Below are positions 12,151 through 64,000 of a stretch of 64,000 nt of DNA, in pieces; positions within the stretch are counted from its first letter, which is position 1, and each line of letters begins with the position of its first letter. Below the pieces are notes generated by a model. It was not told the origin of the DNA. It made no database searches and worked only from the letters and a program-made list of their open reading frames with translations. The DNA lies in the NCBI RefSeq assembly GCF_901709675.1, contig NC_051095.1:23765456-23829455 (forward strand), written 5' to 3'. A program made the position numbers and the translations under genes. The stretch comes from Syngnathus acus (Eukaryota > Chordata > Actinopteri > Syngnathiformes > Syngnathidae).

Positions 12151-15100
12151 TCAGTGTACCAAACAAACATCCAGTATACAGAATTTGGCTCGACAGGTGG
12201 GGCACGGGACTCGGCTGGACAACCAGGTCTCAGGTCTTTGCTGGTCTTGTCGACTGGCAAACCATCGACCCAGACAAGACAAGCACCACATGGGTCTGCA
12301 GAAACACTCGTCGCACTCTGGCTCACTGTCAGCTCCTAGATAACAGGGCAACAACATTAACACGAATACATTAAAAAACAAAGTATGCTACTGACACCAT
12401 TAGACAATTTTTTTTCACCATTAGACACTCACTGCCACACTTACCTTCTACATGACAGAGTCTGACCAGCTTGGTAGTTGCTGGGACCTGCATACAGCCA
12501 ATACACGGCTCCACCTCCTGTAAGTACAGAGCAATTGATGGACAATACCTACCTTACTTATGTTTTACAAGTTAAGCAAAACCTCCACTCGCAGTGGTGA
12601 CATAAAGTACCTGTCCAGTGGGGAGCAAGTAAGGCTGGTTGAGGTCCACATGAGCTCGGAATGTTTCCAGGAAAAGCTCACTCATTGTTTGGTGAATCAC
12701 AACATTAGAAGAGTTCCTAATGGGAGCATGGAGCTTCTCCCTGAGCTCAGCATACTCTGTAGAGTTCAAACTGGGTAGAAAAAAACCCATAAAATTATAA
12801 AAATACAGTGCATGTATTTTTTGTCTAGCCGCTAATTATTTTGGACTACTGTACCTGATATCAAATGGTCTAATGGCAGGGTTGATGCTGTGCACTCTCA
12901 GGGTGAGCAGCTGTATGGGAGAGGCTGAGTCAGGACTCAGCTGGTGCTGCCTGGACTCCGTCACAGTCACATGACAGTCGCTCTGTGCAGCCATGTAGAT
13001 GTTGTAGGTGGTCACCTGCTCATAAGACAAGTAATACCAACATCACATATAGATCAAATGCAGTGCAGTATACTTTGGGCTTTTCCCCTTCAAATGTTGC
13101 ACATCTGAAACAGTCACGCCATACTAATATCTCCTCTACCCAAGCTCCTTTCCAAAAGTATTAAAATAGGAGGTTAAATCCTTTGTTTTTGCAGCAGACT
13201 GAAAACGTTTGGTTCTGACACCAAAGATGAACAGAGGACAAGTGTTTGACATTTAGGCTCAGTGTTTTTCCACCTGGATTTGAAACATAAAAGAGAAGCT
13301 TGTAACCATTTATTCCAATCCACCTACCGTAATTTTCGGACTATAAGTCGCGTTTTTTTTCATAGTTTGGGTGGGGGGGCGACTTATACTCAGGAGCGAC
13401 TTATATACATATATATGTTTTTTTTCACTTTTTGGGGCATTTTATGGCTGGTGCGACTTATACTCCGGTGCGACTTATAGTCCGAAAATTACGGTATTTA
13501 TAATGTGAAAAATTCAATGGAAGTTATTCCATGGGTTGTCCAGGAACAAGCTTATTTATCTTTGTTGATGAAATTGTAGCAATTACAAATTGGTATTGAC
13601 AATTTTCTTTTGTTTCCATTGGAACAACCCAAATAATAATAACAGATATAATAAAAACCTCAACAAAAACAAGCCCGCAACCCCTGTGGGGACAAGCTGT
13701 ATAGAAAATGGATGGATAATGATAAAGAATAAAAGCTAAAAGCTTTTTACAATTTTTGACTTTTCCGAGTCACTTAAATCTCTGTTTTGCGCCATTTTGC
13801 CTGACTTTTCCGAGTCACTTAAATCTCTTTTTTGCTCCATTTTGACTGAGGAAATCAAGCTGCGTAATAATTATGCAGTGCTGAGGCCCCACCATCGCTT
13901 ATAACACAAATACACATGAGTTGATATGCTTGTATTAAGTAAGCATTGAACCTCATACGGCGTGAAAATATGCGTGAAAATTATCATACGGCCAAATAAT
14001 GCACTTCCCTAATAATTCTGCACTTTCTGTCCAACGTGGTTTGGTAATGGATCCCAATTTTTTAATTTTTTTTTATTGTGATTTGGAACAAAACGTTTTA
14101 CGAACACTGCCATCGACTTAATTGATTTTGAAGTAATATTTTAAATGGACGATATAAAAGCAGTACGAAAGTAAACCGCGTAAACCTTAGCGCTAGTGAT
14201 TTAATTTCCGTGACTAATTCTAAAGGCAATTGATTAGAAGAAGTCGGAACAGTACTCCATTGTGCGACTACAGATCACTGCTCATGCTGTAATGTCCCGA
14301 TACACTTGATGCAGGGCTCTGATTTGACTACATTTATTATTATTTAAGACTTTCTAAATAACGCGCTTTCGGGGTTAACACGACTCCCAAATTCTGCACC
14401 CAGAATCCGCGTAAAATTGAGGTTCAGCTGTATTTAATTTATGATTGTATTACATATAATGGGAATGCTGGATTTATGTCTATTTTTTCAAGACAATCTT
14501 ATGTATGTCCTGTTTTTGTAGAACCACTGACACATTTTGGGGATGAAAATGAACCCTTTCCTGAGTTGTCTGTGTGTCTCCAGTTAGAATTTTAGAGAAA
14601 TCTACTAAATTATTCCCGTCCAGTATTGACTTCATTACAGTGGTATCTGCTACTTTGTAATGCCATCTTTGGAATTGTGCATCAGATCATTCCTAAAAGG
14701 AAAGTAAAAAAGGGAAACAAAAGCTCACCTGTCTTATACTCCATTCACAGTCCATTTTGGTTAATGCTACAGTACACGAGTAAAGAAATGCAAACATACC
14801 TTTAACACCCAACTGTCAGTGATAATAACTCTGGCTCCAGGTGCCCCTGTAGCAAACTTGTCTATGCGTCTGAACTCTGTATTGATGTTGCTGGCAACTG
14901 AGCCCCAGTTTGAATAAGGAGGATGCACATGGGCCTGCAGAGCTCTGCTGATGGGATGGTTGCGCCAGCGTTGGCGGGACCAGTAGAAGGTGAGTATACA
15001 GCTGGTCAGTAGGATGCACATAGAGAGGACAACAAACGCCCTCCAGTGGTCATTCATCTTGTGGAACATAAAACAACAGAGAAGATGCATGTAGTTCTTC

Positions 15101-16752
15101 ACAAACATTTGGGACAGATTAAAACTGAAGAAGTTCATAAAGATCCACTGCTTTAAACTATCCTTGGGTATGAATGTGGCCTGTGATTGTGTACTCTGTG
15201 TTTGCTTGTCGACCATGCCAGGGTATAGTCAGCCTCTCACCCAAATGTAAGATATTTGGATAGGCTCCAGCTCATTGTGATTCGTGACTCTAGTTGGGAT
15301 AAGCAGTAATGCAGATGGATGGAGGTTTAGGCAGCATCTTGACCTAGTGCACCCCCTGATTTATCCAATTTCACTTTTTTTGAGCAAGAGAAGGGATGGC
15401 TGTTTTCTCTTAGCTTGCAACAAGCAAGAGGGTAACAATAGACATCACCACAAATCTGTGTCCTCAAAGATGTTTACATTGAAATATATTTATTATCCTC
15501 GTTAAAGTAAATGTGATCAACCTGTTTTGCCACAGCTTTTGGTCATCCTCAAAACAGGGTGAGTGAATTCCACAAGACAGCCTTAATTGCCATTTGACAC
15601 ATCCATCCATCCATCCATTTTCGGTACCGCTGTATCCCCACGGGGGTCGCGGGCTTGCTGGAGCCTATCCCAGCTGTCATCGGGCAGTAGGCGGGGGACA
15701 CCCTGAACCGGTTGCCAGCCAATCGCAGGGCACACAGAGACAAACAACCATCCGCACACGCACTCACACCTAGGGGCAATTTGGAGCGCTCAATCGGCCT
15801 AGCAAGCATGTTTTTGGGGATGTGGGAGGAAACCGGAGTGCCCGGAGAAAACCCACGCGGACACGGGGAGAACATGCAAACTCCACACAGGGAGGGCCGG
15901 AGGTGGAATCGAACCCACACCCTCCTAAGTGTGAGGCGGACGTGCTAGCCAGTGCGCCACCGAGCCGCCCATTTGACACATAGTATTGAATATTAGAATG
16001 ATATACCAGGTAAAAAGATTTCAGATGTTTCTCCGGAGCAGCAATACACATCCCCATGTAGTAACCTGCAGACATGGACAACAGCAGTCTGTTAAGTACA
16101 GTAGAACACACCCAACCACACGTGCGTGCGCTGTCAATCACATTACATAACTAACCAATACATAACTAGAACATTTTCGGTAAAATAGTGCACTTTAATA
16201 GATCATTTCAATTATCACAATGATACTTGGCATTGTAATGCAGTAATTGAAATGATATATTAAGTGTACTTTTTCCCACAAAATGATTTGGCATAGTTAC
16301 AAATTCAAAGAGTGACCAAAAACCAACACTTCTGAGTCATTTGATTAAATGTTTAATATATTTGTCCATTTAGTTTCGATGTCATGTAGCAGGGAGGGAG
16401 CTGTTAAAATGACATGATTGTGGACAGAAACACTTGTGCTGGTGATGCTGTCACTCCACACTATGTACGTGTAGTTAAGTATCGGCTGGTATGCAGGCCA
16501 TGATAAATCTCTATGTAAATTTTGTCAAAGCCTGTTATGAACAGTACCGAGTGGAAGTGCGGAATGGACCAGTAGTGTAGTGCTACTCCTCTTGACGTGG
16601 TACTGTACGAAATCCATGTCTTCACTTCCCAACCAAGACGAGAATAGATTTTGGATTGTCAACCCGGCCGAACGAAACTCATTGGGCGTAAATACGAAGC
16701 ACAGAGATAAAACGGTGTAAGCTAAAGTAAACGTTAACTCCGGGCTTTCCAT
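12151..16752 (-). CDS. tmem129: TMEM129, ER-membrane RING-type E3 ubiquitin ligase (complete, 7 coding exons)
   Basis: The protein is an ER-membrane E3 ligase of the ERAD (dislocation) pathway. Coding exons, in transcript order, are 16752-16548, 16065-16007, 15057-14800, 13015-12855, 12770-12611, 12517-12445 and 12335-12151. All junctions are GT/AG and in phase, giving 366 aa against about 362 in human. Three hydrophobic segments lie near residues 8-26, 58-78 and 94-115. The conserved core NTEFRRIDKFATGAPGARVI is in exon 3. The C-terminal cysteine-rich RING-C2-like domain has CIGC (286-289), C313, C316, C318, C323, C326 and CPTC (350-353), and ends in FCILDVCLVH. I chose the ATG that gives MESPELTF because it matches the family start; an in-frame ATG lies 8 codons upstream. 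Residue 228, created at the exon 4/5 junction, reads Ser where relatives have Arg or Trp. It lies downstream of magt1 on the same strand, 1.6 kb apart, so it probably has its own promoter. Confidence 0.95.
13327..13494. mobile_element. 168-bp MITE with perfect 25-bp inverted repeats and TA target site
   Basis: The ends are exact inverted repeats of 25 bp beginning CCGTAATTTTCGGACTATAA, flanked on both sides by TA. The interior has further GCGACTTATA words in both orientations. It lies in tmem129 intron 3. The short size, TA duplication and CCGTA ends suggest a non-autonomous pogo/Tigger-like or other Tc/mariner element. Confidence 0.85.
15603..15969 (-). repeat. Young full-length tRNA-derived SINE in tmem129 intron 2
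   Basis: The copy is complete. On the minus strand it has the head GGGCGGCTCGGTGGCGCACT, an A box, the B box GGTTCGATTCC, a long body and an ATGG tail. A perfect 12-bp target-site duplication, CATTTGACACAT, flanks it (15,591-15,602 and 15,970-15,981). It shares orientation with the gene and sits 37 bases downstream of the exon 2 donor. Confidence 0.92.
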
Positions 16753-17665
16753 ATTGTGGTCAGCTGAAATGTTCACAAATAAGTGTTAGGACTTCCGCTG
16801 ACGCGGTGCGATTTCCTGATGCGGTTCTTCTTCTTTGCTGTAAAGTTGGAGAAAACGATTGTGTATGACAATCGACGAGTTAGCGCCATCTGCTGTAGTC
16901 AATGTGGACCTAACTTGCCCTATATATTCTGGTGGGACGTGAATCCAGTCCAAATATTTTTCGTACGCTTTAAGAATAAAACGACCCAAGTGTTTTCCAA
17001 GAAATAAAAGCAATAAGAAAATAAAGATTTTTTGGGCCCATTGTGAAACAGAAACGCTTCTGGGAATGTTTTGCTTTCTGTGGCACAGGGTGCTCGCTGC
17101 TGAGTGCAAAGACAACGAAAGTCTTTCAAGGTAATCTGGATAAAAATGTCCTGCCCAGTGTCAGAAAACTTGATCGTTGTTGCAGGTCCTGGGTATCCCA
17201 ACAAAACAATGACACGCACAGTTTATTCAAAGATAAAATTACCGACTGAAACATCAGTCTATCCTGAAGTGTCCTGATCTAAACACTGTTGGAATAAATA
17301 TTTGTGAAAGAAGCTGTAACAGTCGAGAAAGGCAACCTTTTAGTCTGAGAAGGTTGGAGCACTGAGCTCATAAACAGAAGAAAAATGCCCGTCTCAAGAC
17401 ATACTAGAAGTCTCAGGAATCGTTTGCTTGGATGTGCTATTGAAAATTTAAGTTAAGGGTATAATTATTTTTGTTCAGGCTGTTTATTAAGAAAATAATT
17501 TTACCAAGATTATTTTGTTGGTCCATTAAAATAAAATACCTGATGTTCGTTGGGTAATTATCAGTCAATTCTAAAAAAATAGTGTTTTATTTTCTCCAAT
17601 TTCAAGTTAGTTTAGTCATCATTATAGGTCTTTTCATTGACAGGAGTACCAACAATTTTGTCCTT

Positions 17666-17696
<31 letters not shown>

Positions 17697-18325
17697 CGCG
17701 TGTGTGTGTGTGTGTGGTGGGGGCCTCATTTTTTTGCTGTCTCTACATTAAAAAACACACACGATATGAAACAGTGAAAAGTAATAGAAAGTCCAAATAA
17801 AAACACATTGAAACCTACATTCAGACATTTATTTCATTATCAGTATATATTTATCACGACTTGTTAATGTTGGTTTTGAACAGAGAGGTTATTTATTAAC
17901 AATTCAGCATTTAAAAAGAAAAAACATCTTACTCAGTCATTTCTGTTGTTCCAAAAGTATGCTTTTCATACTCGAGTACGATTCCATATAAAAAGAGGGT
18001 ACTCGACAAAATCAAAATTTTGAACCAAATTATCCTAATAGAATAAAATATTCTACAGAATTGCAAGATGACATATTTATCATAAAGTGTGATGACTGCT
18101 CGTTCTCACTTGTAGGTATACTACTCTCTGCCAGAAAGACAAAAACAAAGGAAGTCTGTAAAGTATTGGGTAAGAATGTGTATGTGGACACATACACCAC
18201 ACAATACAAACATCTTTGGCTCAACCCGTCTTACAGTAACAAAACTGACATTTCACCCGTGAAAATAAAATTTATAATGGAGGCACTTTGGCTACTTAAA
18301 GTCAGACAGAGGATGTCGTTCAGTC
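16753..18325. other. Spacer between magt1 and tmem129
   Basis: It must contain the tmem129 promoter (right after 16,752) and the magt1 3' UTR. A (TG)n/(CG)n tract lies at 17,667-17,715. Candidate minus-strand AATAAA signals for magt1 occur near 17,828 and 17,889. No further coding exon is evident. Confidence 0.5.
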
Positions 18326-30639
<12,314 letters not shown>

Positions 30640-30640
<1 letters not shown>

Positions 30641-30836
30641 TTTAGCGTGCAGTGTGTTTTACGTACGAAGGGGCGGGGCTTGATGGGCACCAAGTGATCC
30701 GGATCCAGGAAATGACAACCGTCCACAGTCGCATGGGAAGAAGTTAAGTTGTGCTTCCATTCGTATGAGCATCTCCGATATGGTCACGCGATGATCGAAC
30801 ATCAATACAGTCGCGGGATGGATAGCAAAAGAACAG
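30640..30836 (+). other. fbxo38: Probable fbxo38 5' UTR exon
   Basis: A moderately GC-rich segment lies just after the (ATCC)n tract. It ends in a strong donor, AACAG followed by GTATGT, at 30836/30837. The coding start is 3.3 kb further on, in a second exon preceded by a pyrimidine-rich stretch and an AG near 34,090. This arrangement fits a non-coding first exon. The left boundary is not defined by the sequence. Confidence 0.5.
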
Positions 30837-31639
30837 GTATGTCATTAAAATATTGCCAACAGGACAGCGTTGACTTGGGTTTTGCTTGTGTATACAGTTT
30901 TAGCTGTGGGTATGCTAACTAGTGGCTAGCTTTGTTAAAGACCCCAGGTTGATTTTGATCGATAAGATGAATTAACCTGACAGTTATATAAATAGGAACC
31001 TTTTCCATTTGCTTTTGATCCACACGGTATGAATCAATCTTTATATGCTTTGTTTGTACAATATATTGTTCTTTGTTCAGCTAGCGTTGACACCCAAGAC
31101 ATAGAGATTTTTTAGGCTGACCTCAGCGATAGTTAAACGTGTTTACGCTTGGTCGCAAATTTCCCACCATCGGCTTCGTACTTCATGCCAAAAACTTTGG
31201 CGAGACTGCTTCAAAATTGCGTCGTGACTTTGCTTAGTTTGTTGGTGCTTCACCATGCTGCTGTTGTCTTCTCTTTTCATGTATTTCACACACATGATAT
31301 GGCATGTTTGATGTCGATTTAAGAATGGGCACAGAGCTTATTTCTTGGTATTCAATCTATGGGGACAAGTCTTTGTTAAAATATAACATGTACAGCAATG
31401 CAGCAAGGTATGGCAGAGGATCATGGTCCCAAACCACATCCAAGTAAAATGTGTTGTTGCTATGACTTGACTGTATTTCAACTTATTAAATCCAGCTAAT
31501 CACTAAACAACCATAAGGTATACCCTAAAACTCTTTCATGATCATTTAAGACTGAAAAATTGTCCAAATCAAATGTTCAGTTGAAATGAAGATGTAAACA
31601 ACCAATAATCTTGAACTCAGTCAGCGTTATTTTCCAGCT

Positions 31640-33090
31640 CAGGGGGGTATTCCAGAAAGCAGGTTCAACATACATCTATCCCTGAACTATGAGTTGACTT
31701 ACTCTGAGATGGGAAACTCTGAGTATTCGGTTCCAGAAGTTAGTTCAATCAACTCCGAGTATGTTAACCTGGAGTTACATGCGTGCACAACTCTTATAAA
31801 AAGCCATAATCAATCGAACCACGATACCACGAGTCACCATGACAACTGAGGAAAAACGGATCACCTTATTTTACCACAATAATGGAGGTCCTTATGCAAG
31901 CCTACGGCGAGTACGAACGTATTTTTCTAATACAGCAGCGAAGGAGAGAGAGACGTCATGAGAAAATTGCTACCCGAATCAATGCATCAGTTTGAACATA
32001 CTATTCAATTGATGTAACATTTAACCATAAGATTGTAGCGTAGCCTATAGTTATGAATTCACACAGGAATGAAATGAGATTTTCATTTAGGTGCAACCCA
32101 ACAGGAAAAAAAATGACTTGGAAGCAGGCTGTGATTGCGCCTCACTTTGATTTTAATTTAATTATTTTAAATGGACTATTAAACAAAATCAATATTAATT
32201 TAAACTAAAATATTAATTCAGTAGCTACTTCAAATAATAAAAACCCCAAACAAAATATTTTCCAAAGTCCTTTCAGTTAATTCTACACTTTGTGGATTAA
32301 TACTTGACAAAAACGCATTTATGTTTTTTACCCTTTTGAAGTCATTTAAAATTTGACGCAGTAGCCTACACCAACATTCAGTAAAATACTATTTTAAAAC
32401 AAACGTTGAGTTCTGCTCAGCCAACAGAAAAAAAGTAATGCTCTGCATCTCCGATATTATAAAGAAAACGCTGTTTGCAAAAAAACATAGTGCTATGAAT
32501 AAAGGTTGCTCTGGTGTGAGTGCTCGTCCGCGGTGTGTGAGGTTGGAGATATATGGCCGGAAAAAGGTTTATATAAAAATAAAATAAATTTTAAAAAATT
32601 GACACACCGACATTAGTGGAAATTGAACTCGCGGTGCCTGCATACAAAACAGGTGAGTGTTCCACTACACCTTCAGCCATTCCATGGCTGGAGAAGGTTA
32701 TTAAGATAAATTGTACTGTTCAAAGAAAAGCAGTAGCGCTCGAAAATATATTCTTCTAGAAATGATAAAACGCCTAATCTGGGTCGGAAGATTCTCTGGC
32801 TACGAAAAGCGTTTCGAATTATTACAGCTTTGATGTCAATCGGATTTTGAATGAACGGCCAATCCATGATTAACTGCCTATTTTGTCTGGGAGGAGACCG
32901 GTAGAAACTCTGGGTCTCTTGTAGTAAACCTGCCAGCGAGCAGGTTATGTTCACAGAGTAAGTTACCGCAGTAACTGACCCAGAGATTAAGTTGCCTCTC
33001 TTTCTGGAACGGATAACTCAAAGTTTCCCTCATTTTAGGGTTAATTTACTCTGCGTTTTCACATGACTCACTTTCTGGAATACCCCCCTG
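31640..33090. mobile_element. DNA transposon with perfect 20-bp inverted repeats (Harbinger-like)
   Basis: Both ends are CAGGGGGGTATTCCAGAAAG in inverted orientation. Inside, near 31,890-31,990, a short frame reads VLMQAYGEYERIFL then RRERRHEKIATRIN, which resembles the Myb/SANT-like accessory protein of PIF/Harbinger elements. No DDE transposase was found. A tRNA-like stretch lies on the minus strand at about 32,610-32,690. The element is in fbxo38 intron 1. Confidence 0.7.
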
Positions 33091-34184
33091 GTAACTAAAT
33101 TTTGTCTGGGCATTTGTTTTTTTTCTAATTACAAATACTGATTTAACGTACTGTGTACTTTCTTTTTCTGCTTTTAATTCCCACAAATCCTCACTGCAGC
33201 CAGGAAATATTAATCTGTTGAAATGGCAATTGCAAAGAGCACATTGTCAATTTTACACAAAAGGTGTCCATTTTTTCCTTGTCCCAAACAGAACAATACA
33301 CAAGTGTACGGCCGTGATTATTTGATAGCAGGCCATAGCTAACCTGGCAAGAGACAGATTGATACATGCATCCACTTAAAGAAGTTCTCCACAGTATCAG
33401 TGTGGGACTGCTCCACTGTGACCTGTTTAGGAAAGGCGGGACATACAGAACAATACTTAGAGATGATTGGGCGATGCAGCAACTTGAGCATGCCAACCAA
33501 ACTTTTGTTTTGACCAATCACAACAACAGGTGATAATATTATCACCAGCATTTTTACCAGCTAAAAATGAACAAAGTGCATCTCGCTGTTCTTCTTTCTA
33601 TAAGGAAACTGGGGGTCATTCTGCAAGAACAGAATTAATTGCAGTGTCTGTACATCACTTGTCCTCCGGTTACCAAGTTTGGTTTGTTCGTTTCCTCTGG
33701 CCTCAGTAGTTCACAGCTGCGGATCCCGCCCCCTCACACACTGTTGCTTTGTGATTGGGCCGCACCTCCAGTGGTTCAGCAATCTTGGGACAAGATGATT
33801 CTTGGCGTTTTATGAACTCACAAATACAGCGAGAATTCAGCTTGCAGGCAAGGTTAGGCCATTTCATCTGCAGAAATGGTAAAGGGTTGCTGTTGATCTT
33901 TCTTCTGCATTTGTCATTTCCATCCGTTTAAATGCATGCATTGTGACAGGTCCAGTCCTGTTATCTATTTTGTGAAATTGTTGTACCGCAACTGATCACT
34001 TTCTGAAATAGTTAGGGAAAAATAAGTGTATACTTTGTTTCTGTTTCTGTCACCTTTACCAATAAATGTTTTATTCTTCTGTAATTTGGTAGTTAGAACC
34101 TGGAGTTCCGCCCGAGAAATAATCATCGGTGTGTGGAAAGAAGGAAATTAAATGCCTCTGAGAGTTACCACTAACATTGAAGCA

Positions 34185-63551
<29,367 letters not shown>

Positions 63552-64000
63552 GTGAGTACTATCCCAGATTTATTCTGAAAAGGTGTGATAAAGGCTGGAA
63601 GTCAAACAATTCTCCTTGTCTTTCAAGTGACACAATTCACATGAGCACGGTGGCATTGTAAATTAAAAAATCCATGGAAACAGTTATTTTTAGGTGAAAC
63701 ATGGGCCTCCTCCAAATGCGGAAAAATAATTCAACCTGTTCGGATATGAATGTGGATTATGAACTGACCTGCAGTTTAAATCCAGCCAAAATCCTAGAAC
63801 CTGTCATGGTAGCAGTTGCTATAACATATGGCCGTTTTGCCAAGATTGACTATTGCTATATAAATATACTATATAAAAATGTGAAATGCTGATTGTCACA
63901 CGATATTTTACAGTTGTCATAATGGAAACTCCAATGGTCAAGCCCTTGTGATCACTTGTGCGCTTTTAGTATAGAGGCTTAGCTCAAAAATAGGCCTTTG
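63552..64000 (+). other. fbxo38: Start of the next fbxo38 intron, to the window edge
   Basis: Follows the GTGAGT donor after exon 18 (counting the UTR exon). No further coding exon is visible in these 449 bases; the remaining ~140 codons, including the conserved C terminus, must lie beyond 64,000. Confidence 0.7.

Noticed and set aside
15900-15969. tRNA gene on the minus strand
   Set aside because: The A and B boxes belong to a SINE head: the same segment recurs in at least six copies, is followed by a SINE body, and has no clean cloverleaf.
16783-17249. Short plus-strand frames upstream of tmem129 as a divergent gene
   Set aside because: They lie in the tmem129 promoter side but show no recognisable protein sequence or convincing splice structure.
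34152-34184. Upstream in-frame ATG as the fbxo38 start
   Set aside because: The family start MGPR at 34,185 has a better initiation context and matches orthologues; the 11 extra residues look like UTR.

Overview
This is a gene-sparse, repeat-rich stretch of a ray-finned fish (teleost) genome. It holds three multi-exon, intron-bearing vertebrate genes with GT/AG splice sites, surrounded by Tc1/mariner, pogo/Tigger-like, hAT, Harbinger-like, L2 and RTE-type elements and a tRNA-derived SINE with a tetranucleotide tail. The SINE subfamily and the dense GATG/ATCC tails look like those of percomorph fishes, perhaps a seahorse or pipefish, but that placement is a guess from memory. No bacterial-type system, operon or CRISPR array is present.

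Layout. Positions 1-12,150 are intergenic: SINE copies, microsatellites, MITEs and an RTE-type 3' fragment, with one CpG-rich patch near 8.4 kb. On the minus strand, 12,151-16,752 encodes tmem129, an ER-membrane RING-type E3 ubiquitin ligase (7 coding exons, 366 aa, complete). Then 18,326-29,481, also minus, encodes magt1, the thioredoxin-like OST3/OST6-family subunit of oligosaccharyltransferase (10 coding exons, 328 aa, complete). Its fourth intron carries a Tc1-like transposon with an L2 retrotransposon inserted in one arm. About 1.2 kb of microsatellite-rich DNA separates magt1 head-to-head from fbxo38 on the plus strand. fbxo38 has a likely 5' UTR exon near 30.7-30.8 kb and 17 coding exons from 34,185 to 63,551. 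It continues past the right edge, with about 1,047 of an expected 1,190 residues inside.

All coding exons were assembled by joining open segments at splice sites that keep phase and by comparison with remembered vertebrate protein sequence. Every junction in tmem129 and magt1 is in phase. In fbxo38 one junction works only if a single C in a 9-C run (52,230-52,238, exon 11) is extra. This is the most consequential anomaly in the window: an assembly or sequencing error, or a real frameshift inside a polyproline tract.

Functionally, tmem129 and magt1 both act in the ER (degradation and N-glycosylation), and tmem129 and fbxo38 are both ubiquitin-ligase components. The order may simply be inherited linkage. 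The fbxo38 introns are a dense record of transposon activity, including elements with intact target-site duplications, an RTE-type copy lacking its reverse-transcriptase core, a hAT element holding a long foldback, and four related families with CCGTA termini and TA target sites.
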